Shown here: positions 1 to 6,794 of the stretch, piece by piece
Layout: each line of letters begins with the position of its first letter
Numbering within the stretch: the stretch's first letter is position 1
Source of the DNA: Candidatus Shapirobacteria bacterium UBA1435
Lineage (GTDB): Bacteria > Patescibacteriota > Microgenomatia > UBA12405
NCBI GenBank assembly: GCA_002329385.1
Contig: DCTR01000023.1
Coordinates: 5,847 to 14,195, forward strand
Direction of reading: 5' to 3'
DNA length: 8,349 bases
The notes under the pieces: generated by a model
What the model was told of the DNA's origin: nothing
Seen by the model: only the letters and a program-made list of their open reading frames with translations
The model's database searches: none
Made by a program: the position numbers and the translations under genes

Positions 1-74
1 ATAACGCTGGATTGCGGTGCTGCTTGGTCGCAGACAGCTTAGCGGCGGGAAACCGCGTCAACGCTTTGGTCTGA
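1..74. other. Left-edge stretch beyond RNase J, no assignable gene
   Basis: These bases are GC-richer than the rest. On the minus strand a frame opens at TTG 61 and runs off the edge; on the plus strand a frame enters at the edge and stops at 72-74. Neither is recognisable. A four-pair GCGG/CCGC hairpin lies here without a T-run, so it is not a convincing terminator for the operon. Confidence 0.3.
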
Positions 75-1865
75 TTATACCTCAATAACTAAAGGCAAAA
101 CCATGGGCTGGCGACCGGTTTTATCGTAGATGATCTGTTCAATGTAGGCCTGAATCTCCTGGCGGACGAAATCGAGGTTTAGCGGCTGACTGGAGACCTG
201 CCGGAATTTTGAAACGACTTCCTGCTTAAGATAATTGATCAGATCGGTGTTTTCTTTAACAAAGACAAACCCCCGGCTAAGGATAACCGGCTCTTTGACC
301 AGCTGGCCGGTTTGGGTGTTGACCAGCAAAACAATAGAAAACATACCGTCTTCGGCCAAAAGCTTTCTGTCTCTTAAAACAGTCACGCCAACATCGCCAA
401 TACCCAAGCCATCAATCAGAACCTTACGCAAAGGAATACGAAAGTTGGTGTCAAACTGACCGTTACCATGAAAGGTAACCGCCGAATCGTAGTCCGGAGA
501 AATTAGTTGACTATCTTGATAGCCAAGAGACTTGGCAATATTCTGATAACTTTTGACATGACGGTAATTACCACCGATGGGCAGGAGGAATTTTGGCTTA
601 AGCAGATTGATCAATAGGGCATGCTCTTTTTGATAGCCATGACCGGAAACATGAAGCTCTTCCTTTTCGCCATAGGTGACCTCGGCCCCCATTTTGGAAA
701 GAGTGTCGATCATGTTGTAAATATTTGAGGTAGTGCCGGGAATATAGTCCGGAGACGAGAAAATTACTTTATCGCCCGATTTGATCTTGATGCGGTGCTT
801 GCCCATAACCATTTTGCTTAGGGCCGAATCCGGCTGACCAGCAAACCCAGCGACCAAAAACATCAACTTGTTGTCGGGAAAGTTTTTGACCCGCTCTACC
901 GGCACCAGGTCGTTTTCTTTTAGAGTCAGATAGCCAAGCTCTTTGGCGACATTGATAGACCTTTCAACCGACAAACCAACGACGACTATCTTGCGGCCAT
1001 TACTTTTGGCGTATTCAATCGCCTGGCTCCAACGAACGATATTGCTGGAGATGGAGGTAACAAAAACCCTACCCTTGGCGCTGGTAATCTCTTGTTTAAA
1101 ATGTTGGGCGATGGAGCTTTCCGAAGGGGAAAAACCCTCATGGTCAGAACCCAAACAATCAGAGAGCAGACAGACAACACCCTTGTCTCCCACTTTGGCA
1201 ATCCGACTAAAGTCAGACTGTTTGCCGTCAAGGGGAAAAAGATCAAATTTGAAATCAGATCCATGATAGAAAGTGCCAATAGGGGTGTTGATCGAAAGAT
1301 GAAAAGTGTCGGGGATGGAATGGGTAACCCGGACCGGCTCGACAGAAAAAACGCCGCGGCTGATGGCGGGATCATTGCTATCGTAGGTAATAATTTTTGC
1401 CCGAACGTTGTTTTCGGCCAGACGTGACTGGATAAAAGCAGAGGCAAGCTTTGGGGCAAAAATCGGCACGTCATGACCGATAATCGGCAGAATGAACCTG
1501 ACCGCGCCGATGTGATCTTCGTGGCCATGAGTAATAAAAATGCCCAAAATCCTATCTGTTTTGTCTTTAAGATATTGAGTGTCGGGTATCTGCAAATCGA
1601 CGCCAAAAGCGTCTTCTTCGGGGAAACCGACACCGCAATCGACAATGATTATCTGGCTTTGGGAGGTATCACCGTTTGGAATATATTCGTAAACAAACAT
1701 ATTTTGGGTGACATCACCAAATCCTCCCAGGGAAGCAATTCTGATCGAGTCAAAATTTTGGTTGAACTGGCGGACAGGATTACGTCCGGCAAATCTTTGC
1801 GGCGGAACTGATAATTGTTTGGGCCGAATAGCCCGTTGTGGTTTTGTTTTTTGCTGTTGATACAT
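75..1865 (-). CDS. rnj: Ribonuclease J (divergent; motif C histidine replaced)
   Basis: RNase J is a metallo-beta-lactamase/beta-CASP nuclease with 5'-exonuclease and endonuclease activity in mRNA decay and rRNA maturation. The 596 residues include a basic, Gln/Pro-rich, probably disordered extension (1-38). Then come the core start SLGGFGDVTQN (45-55), the metal motif HGHEDH (113-118), H182 in THSIPD, and D204 in GSDFKFD. The beta-CASP part has SDCLGSDHEGFSPSE (235-249), SISSN (271-275) and SGH (407-409), and the C-terminal domain ends with TGRQPMVLPLVIEV. The usual PVHGEYRH is PIGGNYRH, so the metal-ligand His is G431. TGTQGEP is AGFAGQP. Four of five expected metal-binding positions remain, so reduced or altered activity is possible. 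ATG 1865 is the only ATG before the core; the next Met (56) would cut into the fold. Confidence 0.94.
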   Translation of the reverse strand: MYQQQKTKPQRAIRPKQLSVPPQRFAGRNPVRQFNQNFDSIRIASLGGFGDVTQNMFVYEYIPNGDTSQSQIIIVDCGVGFPEEDAFGVDLQIPDTQYLKDKTDRILGIFITHGHEDHIGAVRFILPIIGHDVPIFAPKLASAFIQSRLAENNVRAKIITYDSNDPAISRGVFSVEPVRVTHSIPDTFHLSINTPIGTFYHGSDFKFDLFPLDGKQSDFSRIAKVGDKGVVCLLSDCLGSDHEGFSPSESSIAQHFKQEITSAKGRVFVTSISSNIVRWSQAIEYAKSNGRKIVVVGLSVERSINVAKELGYLTLKENDLVPVERVKNFPDNKLMFLVAGFAGQPDSALSKMVMGKHRIKIKSGDKVIFSSPDYIPGTTSNIYNMIDTLSKMGAEVTYGEKEELHVSGHGYQKEHALLINLLKPKFLLPIGGNYRHVKSYQNIAKSLGYQDSQLISPDYDSAVTFHGNGQFDTNFRIPLRKVLIDGLGIGDVGVTVLRDRKLLAEDGMFSIVLLVNTQTGQLVKEPVILSRGFVFVKENTDLINYLKQEVVSKFRQVSSQPLNLDFVRQEIQAYIEQIIYDKTGRQPMVLPLVIEV

Positions 1866-1872
1866 AATAAAT

Positions 1873-2445
1873 TTAGATTTTACCTAGCAATTTACCGATT
1901 GATAGGAAATCCTGCTGTAAAGCCTTGAGCATGGACCCGTTGCGGAGTCCGGCCGAAGGATGGTAAACAGGGATAATGGTTAATTTTTGGCCGATCTGAT
2001 CAATATTTTTTACCTGGCCGTGAACACGGGAGATAGAGTCGGCAGGAAAAAAATAATTAAGGGCAAAACGACCTAAGGTAATGATATATTTTGGTTTAAT
2101 AACTGATAATTGGGCCTTCAAGTAAGGGGCGCATGACAAAATCTCTGAAGGCAAAGGACTACGATTATTAGGCGGGCGATGCTTAATGATATTAGCAACG
2201 AAAACCTCATCACGCGACAACCTGATCGAATCAAGCAGTTTGTTAAGGAGTTTACCAGAATTGCCGACAAAGGGCAACCCCTGCTGATCTTCGAAGTAGC
2301 CGGGAGCCTCGCCGACCAGAACGACATCGGCATTGGGATTACCATGGCCAGGAACCGGGTGGGTGGCGGCTTTAAAAAGCGGGCACTTTTGACAGCTCGA
2401 AATAAGGCCGGCCAGGTATTGGAGCTTGGCTTGATTGGTTGACAT
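1873..2445 (-). CDS. udg: Family 4 uracil-DNA glycosylase
   Basis: This enzyme removes uracil from DNA as the first step of base excision repair. The 190-residue length is normal for the iron-sulfur family 4. Visible motifs are CQKCPL (C18, C21), the active-site GEAPG (45-49) with ED at 52-53, GLPFVGNSGKLL, NIIKHRPPNNRSP (85-97), SCAPYLKAQL with C105, and the catalytic-loop histidine in YHPSAGLRN (H162). Three of the four usual [4Fe-4S] cysteines are present. The one normally in KCRPP is His89, so the cluster may have a His ligand, be altered, or be lost. The ATG overlaps the TGA of the preceding small gene by one base, and RNase J starts seven bases after the stop. No Shine-Dalgarno sequence is seen. 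Confidence 0.94.
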   Translation of the reverse strand: MSTNQAKLQYLAGLISSCQKCPLFKAATHPVPGHGNPNADVVLVGEAPGYFEDQQGLPFVGNSGKLLNKLLDSIRLSRDEVFVANIIKHRPPNNRSPLPSEILSCAPYLKAQLSVIKPKYIITLGRFALNYFFPADSISRVHGQVKNIDQIGQKLTIIPVYHPSAGLRNGSMLKALQQDFLSIGKLLGKI

Positions 2446-2645
2446 CAGTTGGCTGGTTTAGAAGAAGGAATAAGCAGAGGCTGACAACGGCCACCGGCAT
2501 CAGGGTAGCGGCCTTCGAGGCGACAAGCATAGCCTGACGGACAGGGAATGTTGCCAATGCCTCCACAAAAAATTAACCGCTGACGGCCTTGGAAATAGCC
2601 GACAATGGCCAAAAAGAAAAAGATTAAAAATGGCTTAAAGTTCAT
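2445..2645 (-). CDS. Small exported four-cysteine protein
   Basis: The 66-residue protein begins MNFKPFLIFFFLAIVGYF, a hydrophobic segment (5-18) that would serve as a signal sequence or anchor. It is followed by a motif with four cysteines: C27 in CGGIGNIPCP, C35, C41 in GYAC, and C54 after EGRYPDAGGRC. This spacing resembles the CGGIxGxxCPxGxxC segments of small Kazal-like or cysteine-cluster domains in secreted proteins. Two disulfides outside the cell are likely. The ATG at 2645 overlaps the end of the previous gene by 11 bases (ATGAACTTTAA), and its TGA overlaps the ATG of UDG by one base (TGATG). The overlaps at both ends support a real gene despite its size. The function is unknown; a longer in-frame start would not place the hydrophobic segment at the N-terminus. 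Confidence 0.68.
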   Translation of the reverse strand: MNFKPFLIFFFLAIVGYFQGRQRLIFCGGIGNIPCPSGYACRLEGRYPDAGGRCQPLLIPSSKPAN

Positions 2646-3102
2646 CTGCGTTGGATGGATTGTTTTCCTGGCCAGAGCATTCCGGCACCATAGAGAGGGG
2701 AAAAAGATAATCGTTGACCACCTGACAAGAAATGCCGCCATTGCCATCTAAAACAACCTGCCAAACACCGGCCTTCTGGTAGGCCAGATACCAGCCTCCT
2801 TCGCTACCGGGAGAAAAAGAAACTGATCCCCGGGCGTAAGGCAATTGGTACTGATTGACAGAAATCTCGATCTGATCAATATTACGGTTATATTTTTGAG
2901 CAAAGGCCTGTCTGATACCATCGACCACCGATTTTTCAAGAAAAGGCGGCTCCTGCCAGAGCTGAACTGGTGGAGTCGGCGATGGCGAGGGCAGGGGCGT
3001 ATCTGAAATAGACTTGGGTGAAAGAATAACATAAGCCACAAAAAAACCGATGATAAAAAATAGAAAAAGAGGGAAAATGGTTTTTGGGTTTGGGGCTACC
3101 AT
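2635..3102 (-). CDS. Single-pass membrane protein with extracytoplasmic domain, unknown function
   Basis: The 155-residue protein has a hydrophobic helix at 8-28 with a lysine before it, a Pro/Ser/Thr linker at 35-46 (PLPSPSPTPP), and a compact domain from about 50 to 142. The domain starts with a helix (DGIRQAFAQKYN), then IDQIEISV, YARGSVSF, GGWYLAYQKAGVWQVVLDGNG, and two cysteines, C126 and C142 (MVPEC), that could form a disulfide outside the membrane. I recall similar domains (GGWFLA, WxVVxDGNG, FPxxMVPEC) in anchored Patescibacteria proteins, but know no function for them. The ATG at 3102 sits inside the last codons of the ATPase gene (ATGGTAG overlap), which both sets the start and suggests translational coupling. 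A longer frame reaches upstream inside the ATPase gene but would put a cysteine-rich stretch before the helix. Confidence 0.78.
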   Translation of the reverse strand: MVAPNPKTIFPLFLFFIIGFFVAYVILSPKSISDTPLPSPSPTPPVQLWQEPPFLEKSVVDGIRQAFAQKYNRNIDQIEISVNQYQLPYARGSVSFSPGSEGGWYLAYQKAGVWQVVLDGNGGISCQVVNDYLFPLSMVPECSGQENNPSNADEL

Positions 3103-4157
3103 TGGGGAATAAACTTTTTGATGTTCGACTCGTCGACATAGACTGAAGCAACATGATCTTCGTAAATCATTCTGGCCACTTTGCGACAAAGGTTTTCGAT
3201 GTTTCTTTTTAGAGTGCGGACACCGGCATCAAAGCCTAAAGGTCGGACTATTTGAAGCCAAACACTATCGGCGATTTGGACTTCGTCGCGGGTAAGACCG
3301 GCATCACGCAGTGCTCTGGGTAAAATATAGTCACGGCCGATGGCGATTTTTTCTTCGTCGGTATAGGAGGGCATCTGGATAACCTCCAGGCGGTCCATAA
3401 CGGCAGTGGCAATCCTGGTAGTGTTGTTGCAGGTGGCAACAAAAAATACTTGGGAGAGATCCAGGGGATAGTCAAGATAGTGATCAACAAAGTGGTTGTT
3501 TTGTTCCGGATCGAGCAATTCGACCAAAACACCCATAATGGTGTTTAGGGCGTCATCGGCCACACGGTCGATTTCGTCGAGCAAAATAACCGGATTAGCA
3601 GTCTGGCAACCGATAAGGCCTTTAGCAATCTGGCCGGGCTCGGCATCGGGATAGGTTCTAGCCTTACCGCGAAGGTAAAACGGATCACCTAGACCCCCAA
3701 AAGGAATACGGACTAGCTTTCGACCCAGAACAGAGGCGATGGATTTGGCCATGGTCGTTTTGCCGGTACCAACCAAGCCAACAAAAAGGAGGACGGGGGC
3801 ATGGAAGGTTTTATCGGGCTGACGAGTTTTTTGGAGGGCAAGAATGGAGATATATTCCAGCATCCTCTCCTTGACCGAATCCAATCCATAGTGTTCCTCG
3901 TTGAGTTTTTCCCGGGCAAAGTCAGCATCAAGGATATCCTGACTGCGAGTAGTCCAGGGAATTTTGACAACGGTGTCGATATATTGAGAAGCCAGTTGAT
4001 AATTTTTCCAAAAAGCTTCCGGTGAGTTAATGTTGATGGTCAGCTGGGCAAAAATCTCGTCGAGTTTGGCGGTTAAACCATCGGGAAGAGAGACCCCCTT
4101 GGATTTGGAGACCAACTGGTTGATGGCATCTTGAGGGGTGAGGATGTTGTCCGCCAT
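3096..4157 (-). CDS. Lon-like AAA+ ATPase lacking N-terminal and protease domains
   Basis: The 353 residues align throughout with the middle of Lon. A helical arm (about 1-75, ending at the KIPW motif) is followed by EKLNEEHYGLDSVKERMLEY, then the AAA+ module. Walker A is GLVGTGKT (127-134, normally GPPGVGKT). The pore-loop tyrosine is Y169 in RTYPDAEPG, and Walker B is VILLDEID (190-197). LDPEQNNHFVDHYL is near-identical to Lon. Sensor 1 is N244, the arginine finger R256 (MDRLEV), and sensor 2 R314 (GFDAGVRTLKR). The protein stops at FIPQW, where the Lon S16 serine-lysine peptidase would begin, and no peptidase follows in any frame. It also lacks the N-terminal substrate-binding domain. ATP hydrolysis and threading look possible, proteolysis does not. 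It may be an unfoldase or remodeller, possibly working with a separate partner. The stop overlaps the next gene by seven bases. Confidence 0.9.
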   Translation of the reverse strand: MADNILTPQDAINQLVSKSKGVSLPDGLTAKLDEIFAQLTININSPEAFWKNYQLASQYIDTVVKIPWTTRSQDILDADFAREKLNEEHYGLDSVKERMLEYISILALQKTRQPDKTFHAPVLLFVGLVGTGKTTMAKSIASVLGRKLVRIPFGGLGDPFYLRGKARTYPDAEPGQIAKGLIGCQTANPVILLDEIDRVADDALNTIMGVLVELLDPEQNNHFVDHYLDYPLDLSQVFFVATCNNTTRIATAVMDRLEVIQMPSYTDEEKIAIGRDYILPRALRDAGLTRDEVQIADSVWLQIVRPLGFDAGVRTLKRNIENLCRKVARMIYEDHVASVYVDESNIKKFIPQW

Positions 4158-4164
4158 TGATTCC

Positions 4165-4170
4165 AGTATA
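4165..4170 (-). promoter_or_regulatory. Possible internal -10 box before the Lon-like ATPase gene
   Basis: In the 23-base gap after pnp the minus strand reads TATACT, five of six matches to the -10 consensus, preceded directly by TTG. Seven bases separate it from the ATG at 4157, so initiation here would give a leaderless mRNA. No -35 match is present (CAGCCG at the expected place), so this is weak. Confidence 0.25.
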
Positions 4171-4180
4171 CAATAACCGC

Positions 4181-6397
4181 CTAGTATCGGCTGCGGCGGT
4201 TTCTTGGTCCGGTGGCAAAATTCCTGAAGCCGCCGGGCTGACGGAAAGGCGGGGGGGAGGCAGATGGATCCCGGGCGGGCCGAGGCTGACCAGGGTGAGA
4301 AGCCTTGAAGTCGGGGGCGGCGAGTTTTATTTGATGGTTATCGTTAAAGCCAGCAATCCTGACCTTAACAGAATCACCCATTTTGATGATGGTGGAAGGG
4401 TCGGAAACGAAACCGGTCGACATCTCGGAAACGTGGAGGAGGGCTTCCCTACCCGGCAAAAATTCAATAAAAGCACCGTAGTTTTCGACACGAGTAACCA
4501 CACCATCGTATTCCTCGCCAACCTGAACCTCTTTGATCATCGATTCAATTTCGTAAACGGCGCGACTGACATTGTCGGGATTGGCAGAAGAGACAGAGGC
4601 ACTGCCAAAATCATCGATGTCGATCTGGACGTCATATTTGGCCATAAGCGCCTTGATGGTTTTGCCGCCAGAGCCGATGACTTCGCCAATCTTGTCTTCG
4701 GGCAGCTTAACCAGAGCGATCTTGGGGGCGTGGACAGAAAGTTGAGGACGAGGCGAGGAGATGACTTTTTCGATCTCGTCGAGGATGAAGTTTCTGGCTT
4801 TAGTAGAGGCGGCAAAAGTGGCGACAATCATTTCCTGGCTTAGACCGGTTCTTTTAATGTCAAGCTGAATAGCGGTAACACCGTTTCTGGTGCCGGTTAT
4901 TTTAAAATCCATGTCACCAAAGTGATCTTCAATACCAGCGATATCGGTCAAGAGCATGTATTTTTGGTTTGGAGCGGCATCGTCGGAAATCATGCCGACC
5001 GAAATACCGGCGACCTTGTCTTTAATGGGAACACCGGCGTCCATAAGGGCGAGAGTAGAGCCGCAGGTAGAAGCCATCGAAGACGAACCGTTCTGGGAAA
5101 GGACCTCGGAGGTGAGGGTAATGGTGTAGGGAAACTCTTCCTCGGAAGGAATAACCGGCAAAAGCGCCTTTTCCGCCAAAGCACCATGGCCAATCTCGCG
5201 GCGGCCGGGACGACCAAGGCGGCCGGTCTGAAAGGTCGAAAACGGCATGGCTGAATAGTAGTGGAGATATCTTTTGGTGACCTCGCCAAGGGAATCCTGG
5301 AGATACTGCTTTTCGGCCAAAGAGCCGAGAGTTACGACGGTGACTGCCTGGGTCAGGCCTCTTTGGAATTTTGCCGAACCATGGGTGCAAGGAAGGACAC
5401 CAGCTTTGATTGACAGAGGGCGGATTTCGTCAAATCGCCGACGGTCATAGCGTGATTGAGAGGTAAGGGTGTGCTGACGGAAGGACCGACAGAGAAGATC
5501 ATCAAGAGCCATCATCAAAATATTTTCGTTAATTTCTTTGTTATCGATTTGTTGCCGATAGAGGTTTTTGACTTTGTCTTTGATCTGGGCTTCGACAAGG
5601 ACGTGTTTGCCGTCGGCGCCGTTTTCAAGAAAGTCGGCAATATCGGATTTAATCTTTTGGGAAAGATCATCAAAAAGTTTGGCGTCGGGAGAAAACGGCT
5701 GGTAAGTCATTTTGGGACGGCCGAATTGCTTGGCAAAGTCAACAATCTGCTGGTTGATCTGTTGACCAACCTCAGAGGCCAATTTAATCGCTTCCAAAAC
5801 GGTTTCGTTGTTGACGATATTGGCGCCAGCTTCAATCATATTGACACCCTGTGAATCGGTGCAAACCAGAAGATCAAGGTCAGAGTCGGCTTGGTCCTTG
5901 AGGCCGGGAGCGACAATCAAATTGCCTTGCTTTAGGCCCACCCGACAAATAGAAACCGGGGAATTAAAGGGAATATCGGAAATAGACAAGGCTAAAGAAG
6001 TGGCGAGGAAAGCGGGTAAAACAACATCGTTTTCTTTGTCGTTGCTTAAAACAGTGGCAATAACCTGAACTTCATGGTGAAAATCCTTCGGAAAAAGAGG
6101 CCGGATAGCCCGATCGATAATCCGACCGTAGAGGACGGCGGTATCGGAAATGCCAGTTTCACGCTTAATCCACTTGCCGCCCTTGATTAACCCACCGGCA
6201 TATAATTTGTCGACAAATTCAACCGAAAGCGGAAAGTAATCTTTGGTTTCGTCAAGTCCTCCCATAACGACCGTGGCCAAGACAACCGTATCGCCATAGC
6301 GGGCAACCACAGAAGCGTTGGTTTGCGGGGCAAGCTCGCCAGTTTCAAGAATAATAGATTTTTCCCCGATTGGTAAGGTTAAAACGTTTTTTTGCAT
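4181..6397 (-). CDS. pnp: Polyribonucleotide nucleotidyltransferase (PNPase)
   Basis: PNPase degrades RNA from the 3' end with phosphate, releasing nucleoside diphosphates, and works as a trimeric ring. The 738 residues contain all standard domains. The first RNase PH core covers about 1-150 (LETGELAP, IDRAIRPLFP). A helical linker follows. The second, catalytic core covers about 315-545, with phosphate-binding QNGSSSMAS (435-443) and metal ligands D485 and D491 in TDIAGIEDHFGDMD. The KH domain is about 557-622 (GSGG at 575-578) and the S1 domain about 626-696 (YDGVVTRVENYGAFIEF). A Pro/Arg/Gly-rich tail of about 40 residues ends the protein. Departures from the consensus as recalled are LPCTHGSAKFQRGLTQ, where Arg and Glu are usual (LPRTHG, RGETQ). 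ATG 6397 was chosen because homology begins at QKNVLTL; ATG 6409 is also possible, while TTG 6439 is unlikely. Confidence 0.98.
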   Translation of the reverse strand: MQKNVLTLPIGEKSIILETGELAPQTNASVVARYGDTVVLATVVMGGLDETKDYFPLSVEFVDKLYAGGLIKGGKWIKRETGISDTAVLYGRIIDRAIRPLFPKDFHHEVQVIATVLSNDKENDVVLPAFLATSLALSISDIPFNSPVSICRVGLKQGNLIVAPGLKDQADSDLDLLVCTDSQGVNMIEAGANIVNNETVLEAIKLASEVGQQINQQIVDFAKQFGRPKMTYQPFSPDAKLFDDLSQKIKSDIADFLENGADGKHVLVEAQIKDKVKNLYRQQIDNKEINENILMMALDDLLCRSFRQHTLTSQSRYDRRRFDEIRPLSIKAGVLPCTHGSAKFQRGLTQAVTVVTLGSLAEKQYLQDSLGEVTKRYLHYYSAMPFSTFQTGRLGRPGRREIGHGALAEKALLPVIPSEEEFPYTITLTSEVLSQNGSSSMASTCGSTLALMDAGVPIKDKVAGISVGMISDDAAPNQKYMLLTDIAGIEDHFGDMDFKITGTRNGVTAIQLDIKRTGLSQEMIVATFAASTKARNFILDEIEKVISSPRPQLSVHAPKIALVKLPEDKIGEVIGSGGKTIKALMAKYDVQIDIDDFGSASVSSANPDNVSRAVYEIESMIKEVQVGEEYDGVVTRVENYGAFIEFLPGREALLHVSEMSTGFVSDPSTIIKMGDSVKVRIAGFNDNHQIKLAAPDFKASHPGQPRPARDPSASPPPFRQPGGFRNFATGPRNRRSRY

Positions 6398-6448
6398 ATT
6401 GATACCCATATACTTAAATGATACTAATAAATCGAACAAAAAGGATGA

Positions 6449-6718
6449 TTACTTTTTCAGACCCAATTCTTTAATCAACTTGGAATAGCGTTCTTTGTTG
6501 TGGTCGGACAAGTAACGAAGCAGACGGCGTCTTTTGGAAATTTTGCTTAGTATACCCCTTTTGGCCGGCGAGTCGTGTTTGTTGTCGGCAAGGTGAGACT
6601 GAAGTTTTTCGACCTCTTTGGTCAAAATAGCCACCTGAATTTCCGGGGAACCGGTGTCACCTTTGGCCTGGGCAAATTTGGTAATAACCTCCTGCTTTTC
6701 TTCTTTAGTTAATGCCAT
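6449..6718 (-). CDS. rpsO: 30S ribosomal protein S15
   Basis: The 89-residue protein has the full usual S15 length. It begins MALTKEEKQEVI and carries the diagnostic GDTGSPEIQVAILT, HxxDxxxKRGIL-type (DNKHDSPAKRGILSKISKRR) and RRRLLRYL segments, ending at KELGLKK. S15 is a primary binder of the central domain of 16S rRNA and nucleates platform assembly of the small subunit; it also represses its own translation in several bacteria. The ATG lies 15 bases after the leader stem and has no Shine-Dalgarno sequence. pnp follows after 51 bases without a terminator, the order common across bacteria. Nothing in the protein looks unusual. Confidence 0.98.
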   Translation of the reverse strand: MALTKEEKQEVITKFAQAKGDTGSPEIQVAILTKEVEKLQSHLADNKHDSPAKRGILSKISKRRRLLRYLSDHNKERYSKLIKELGLKK

Positions 6719-6790
6719 GGTATTTATGCGCTATTGTCGGTTAAAAACTAAAGGTTTAAGAATGGCTACTTAAACACCGACAAAAGTGTG
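6719..6790 (-). promoter_or_regulatory. Structured rpsO leader, candidate S15 autoregulatory element
   Basis: The leader holds two perfect inverted repeats that nest. The outer stem pairs TTGTCGGT (6783-6776) with ACCGACAA (6741-6734), eight pairs. The inner stem pairs GTTTAAG (6775-6769) with CTTAAAC (6760-6754), seven pairs. Its eight-base loop is TAGCCATT. The two stems abut on the 5' side, with 12 unpaired bases on the 3' side (6753-6742). Fifteen bases without a Shine-Dalgarno motif then lead to the ATG. The loop bases GCCAT are complementary to ATGGC at the start codon, so a pseudoknot hiding the start is possible. S15 is known to repress its own mRNA through such leaders in several bacterial groups. 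The pairing is read from sequence; S15 binding is inference. Confidence 0.5.
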
Positions 6791-6794
6791 GTTG

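Noticed and set aside
33..58. GC-rich hairpin after RNase J as a terminator
   Set aside because: Only about four pairs form (GCGG with CCGC) and no T-tract follows on the minus strand.
1..74. tRNA or small RNA gene at the left edge
   Set aside because: No cloverleaf arms or TTCGAATC-like T-loop could be found on either strand.
986..1645. Minus-strand open frame of 219 codons inside the RNase J gene
   Set aside because: It lies in another frame of the same strand, entirely within RNase J, which carries conserved motifs across this region; the translation is Ser/Leu-rich and unrecognisable.
2445..2447. UGA recoded as Gly, as in Gracilibacteria
   Set aside because: TGA ends the small Cys-rich gene exactly where UDG begins, and the conserved genes contain no in-frame TGA, so the standard bacterial code fits.
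2635..3189. Longer version of the membrane protein starting at 3189
   Set aside because: The extra 29 residues come from inside the ATPase gene and include CCFSLC; the ATG at 3102 places the hydrophobic helix at a normal distance from the N-terminus and overlaps the ATPase stop in a typical coupling arrangement.
4157..4843. Plus-strand open frame of 228 codons opposite the 3' part of pnp
   Set aside because: It is antisense to the well-conserved KH, S1 and tail regions of PNPase, has a Gly/Arg/Asp-rich translation typical of an antisense shadow, and shows no recognisable domain.
6398..6439. TTG start at 6439 for pnp
   Set aside because: Homology to PNPase begins only after the Met at 6397, and the added stretch (MFDLLVSFKY and following) matches no PNPase start.
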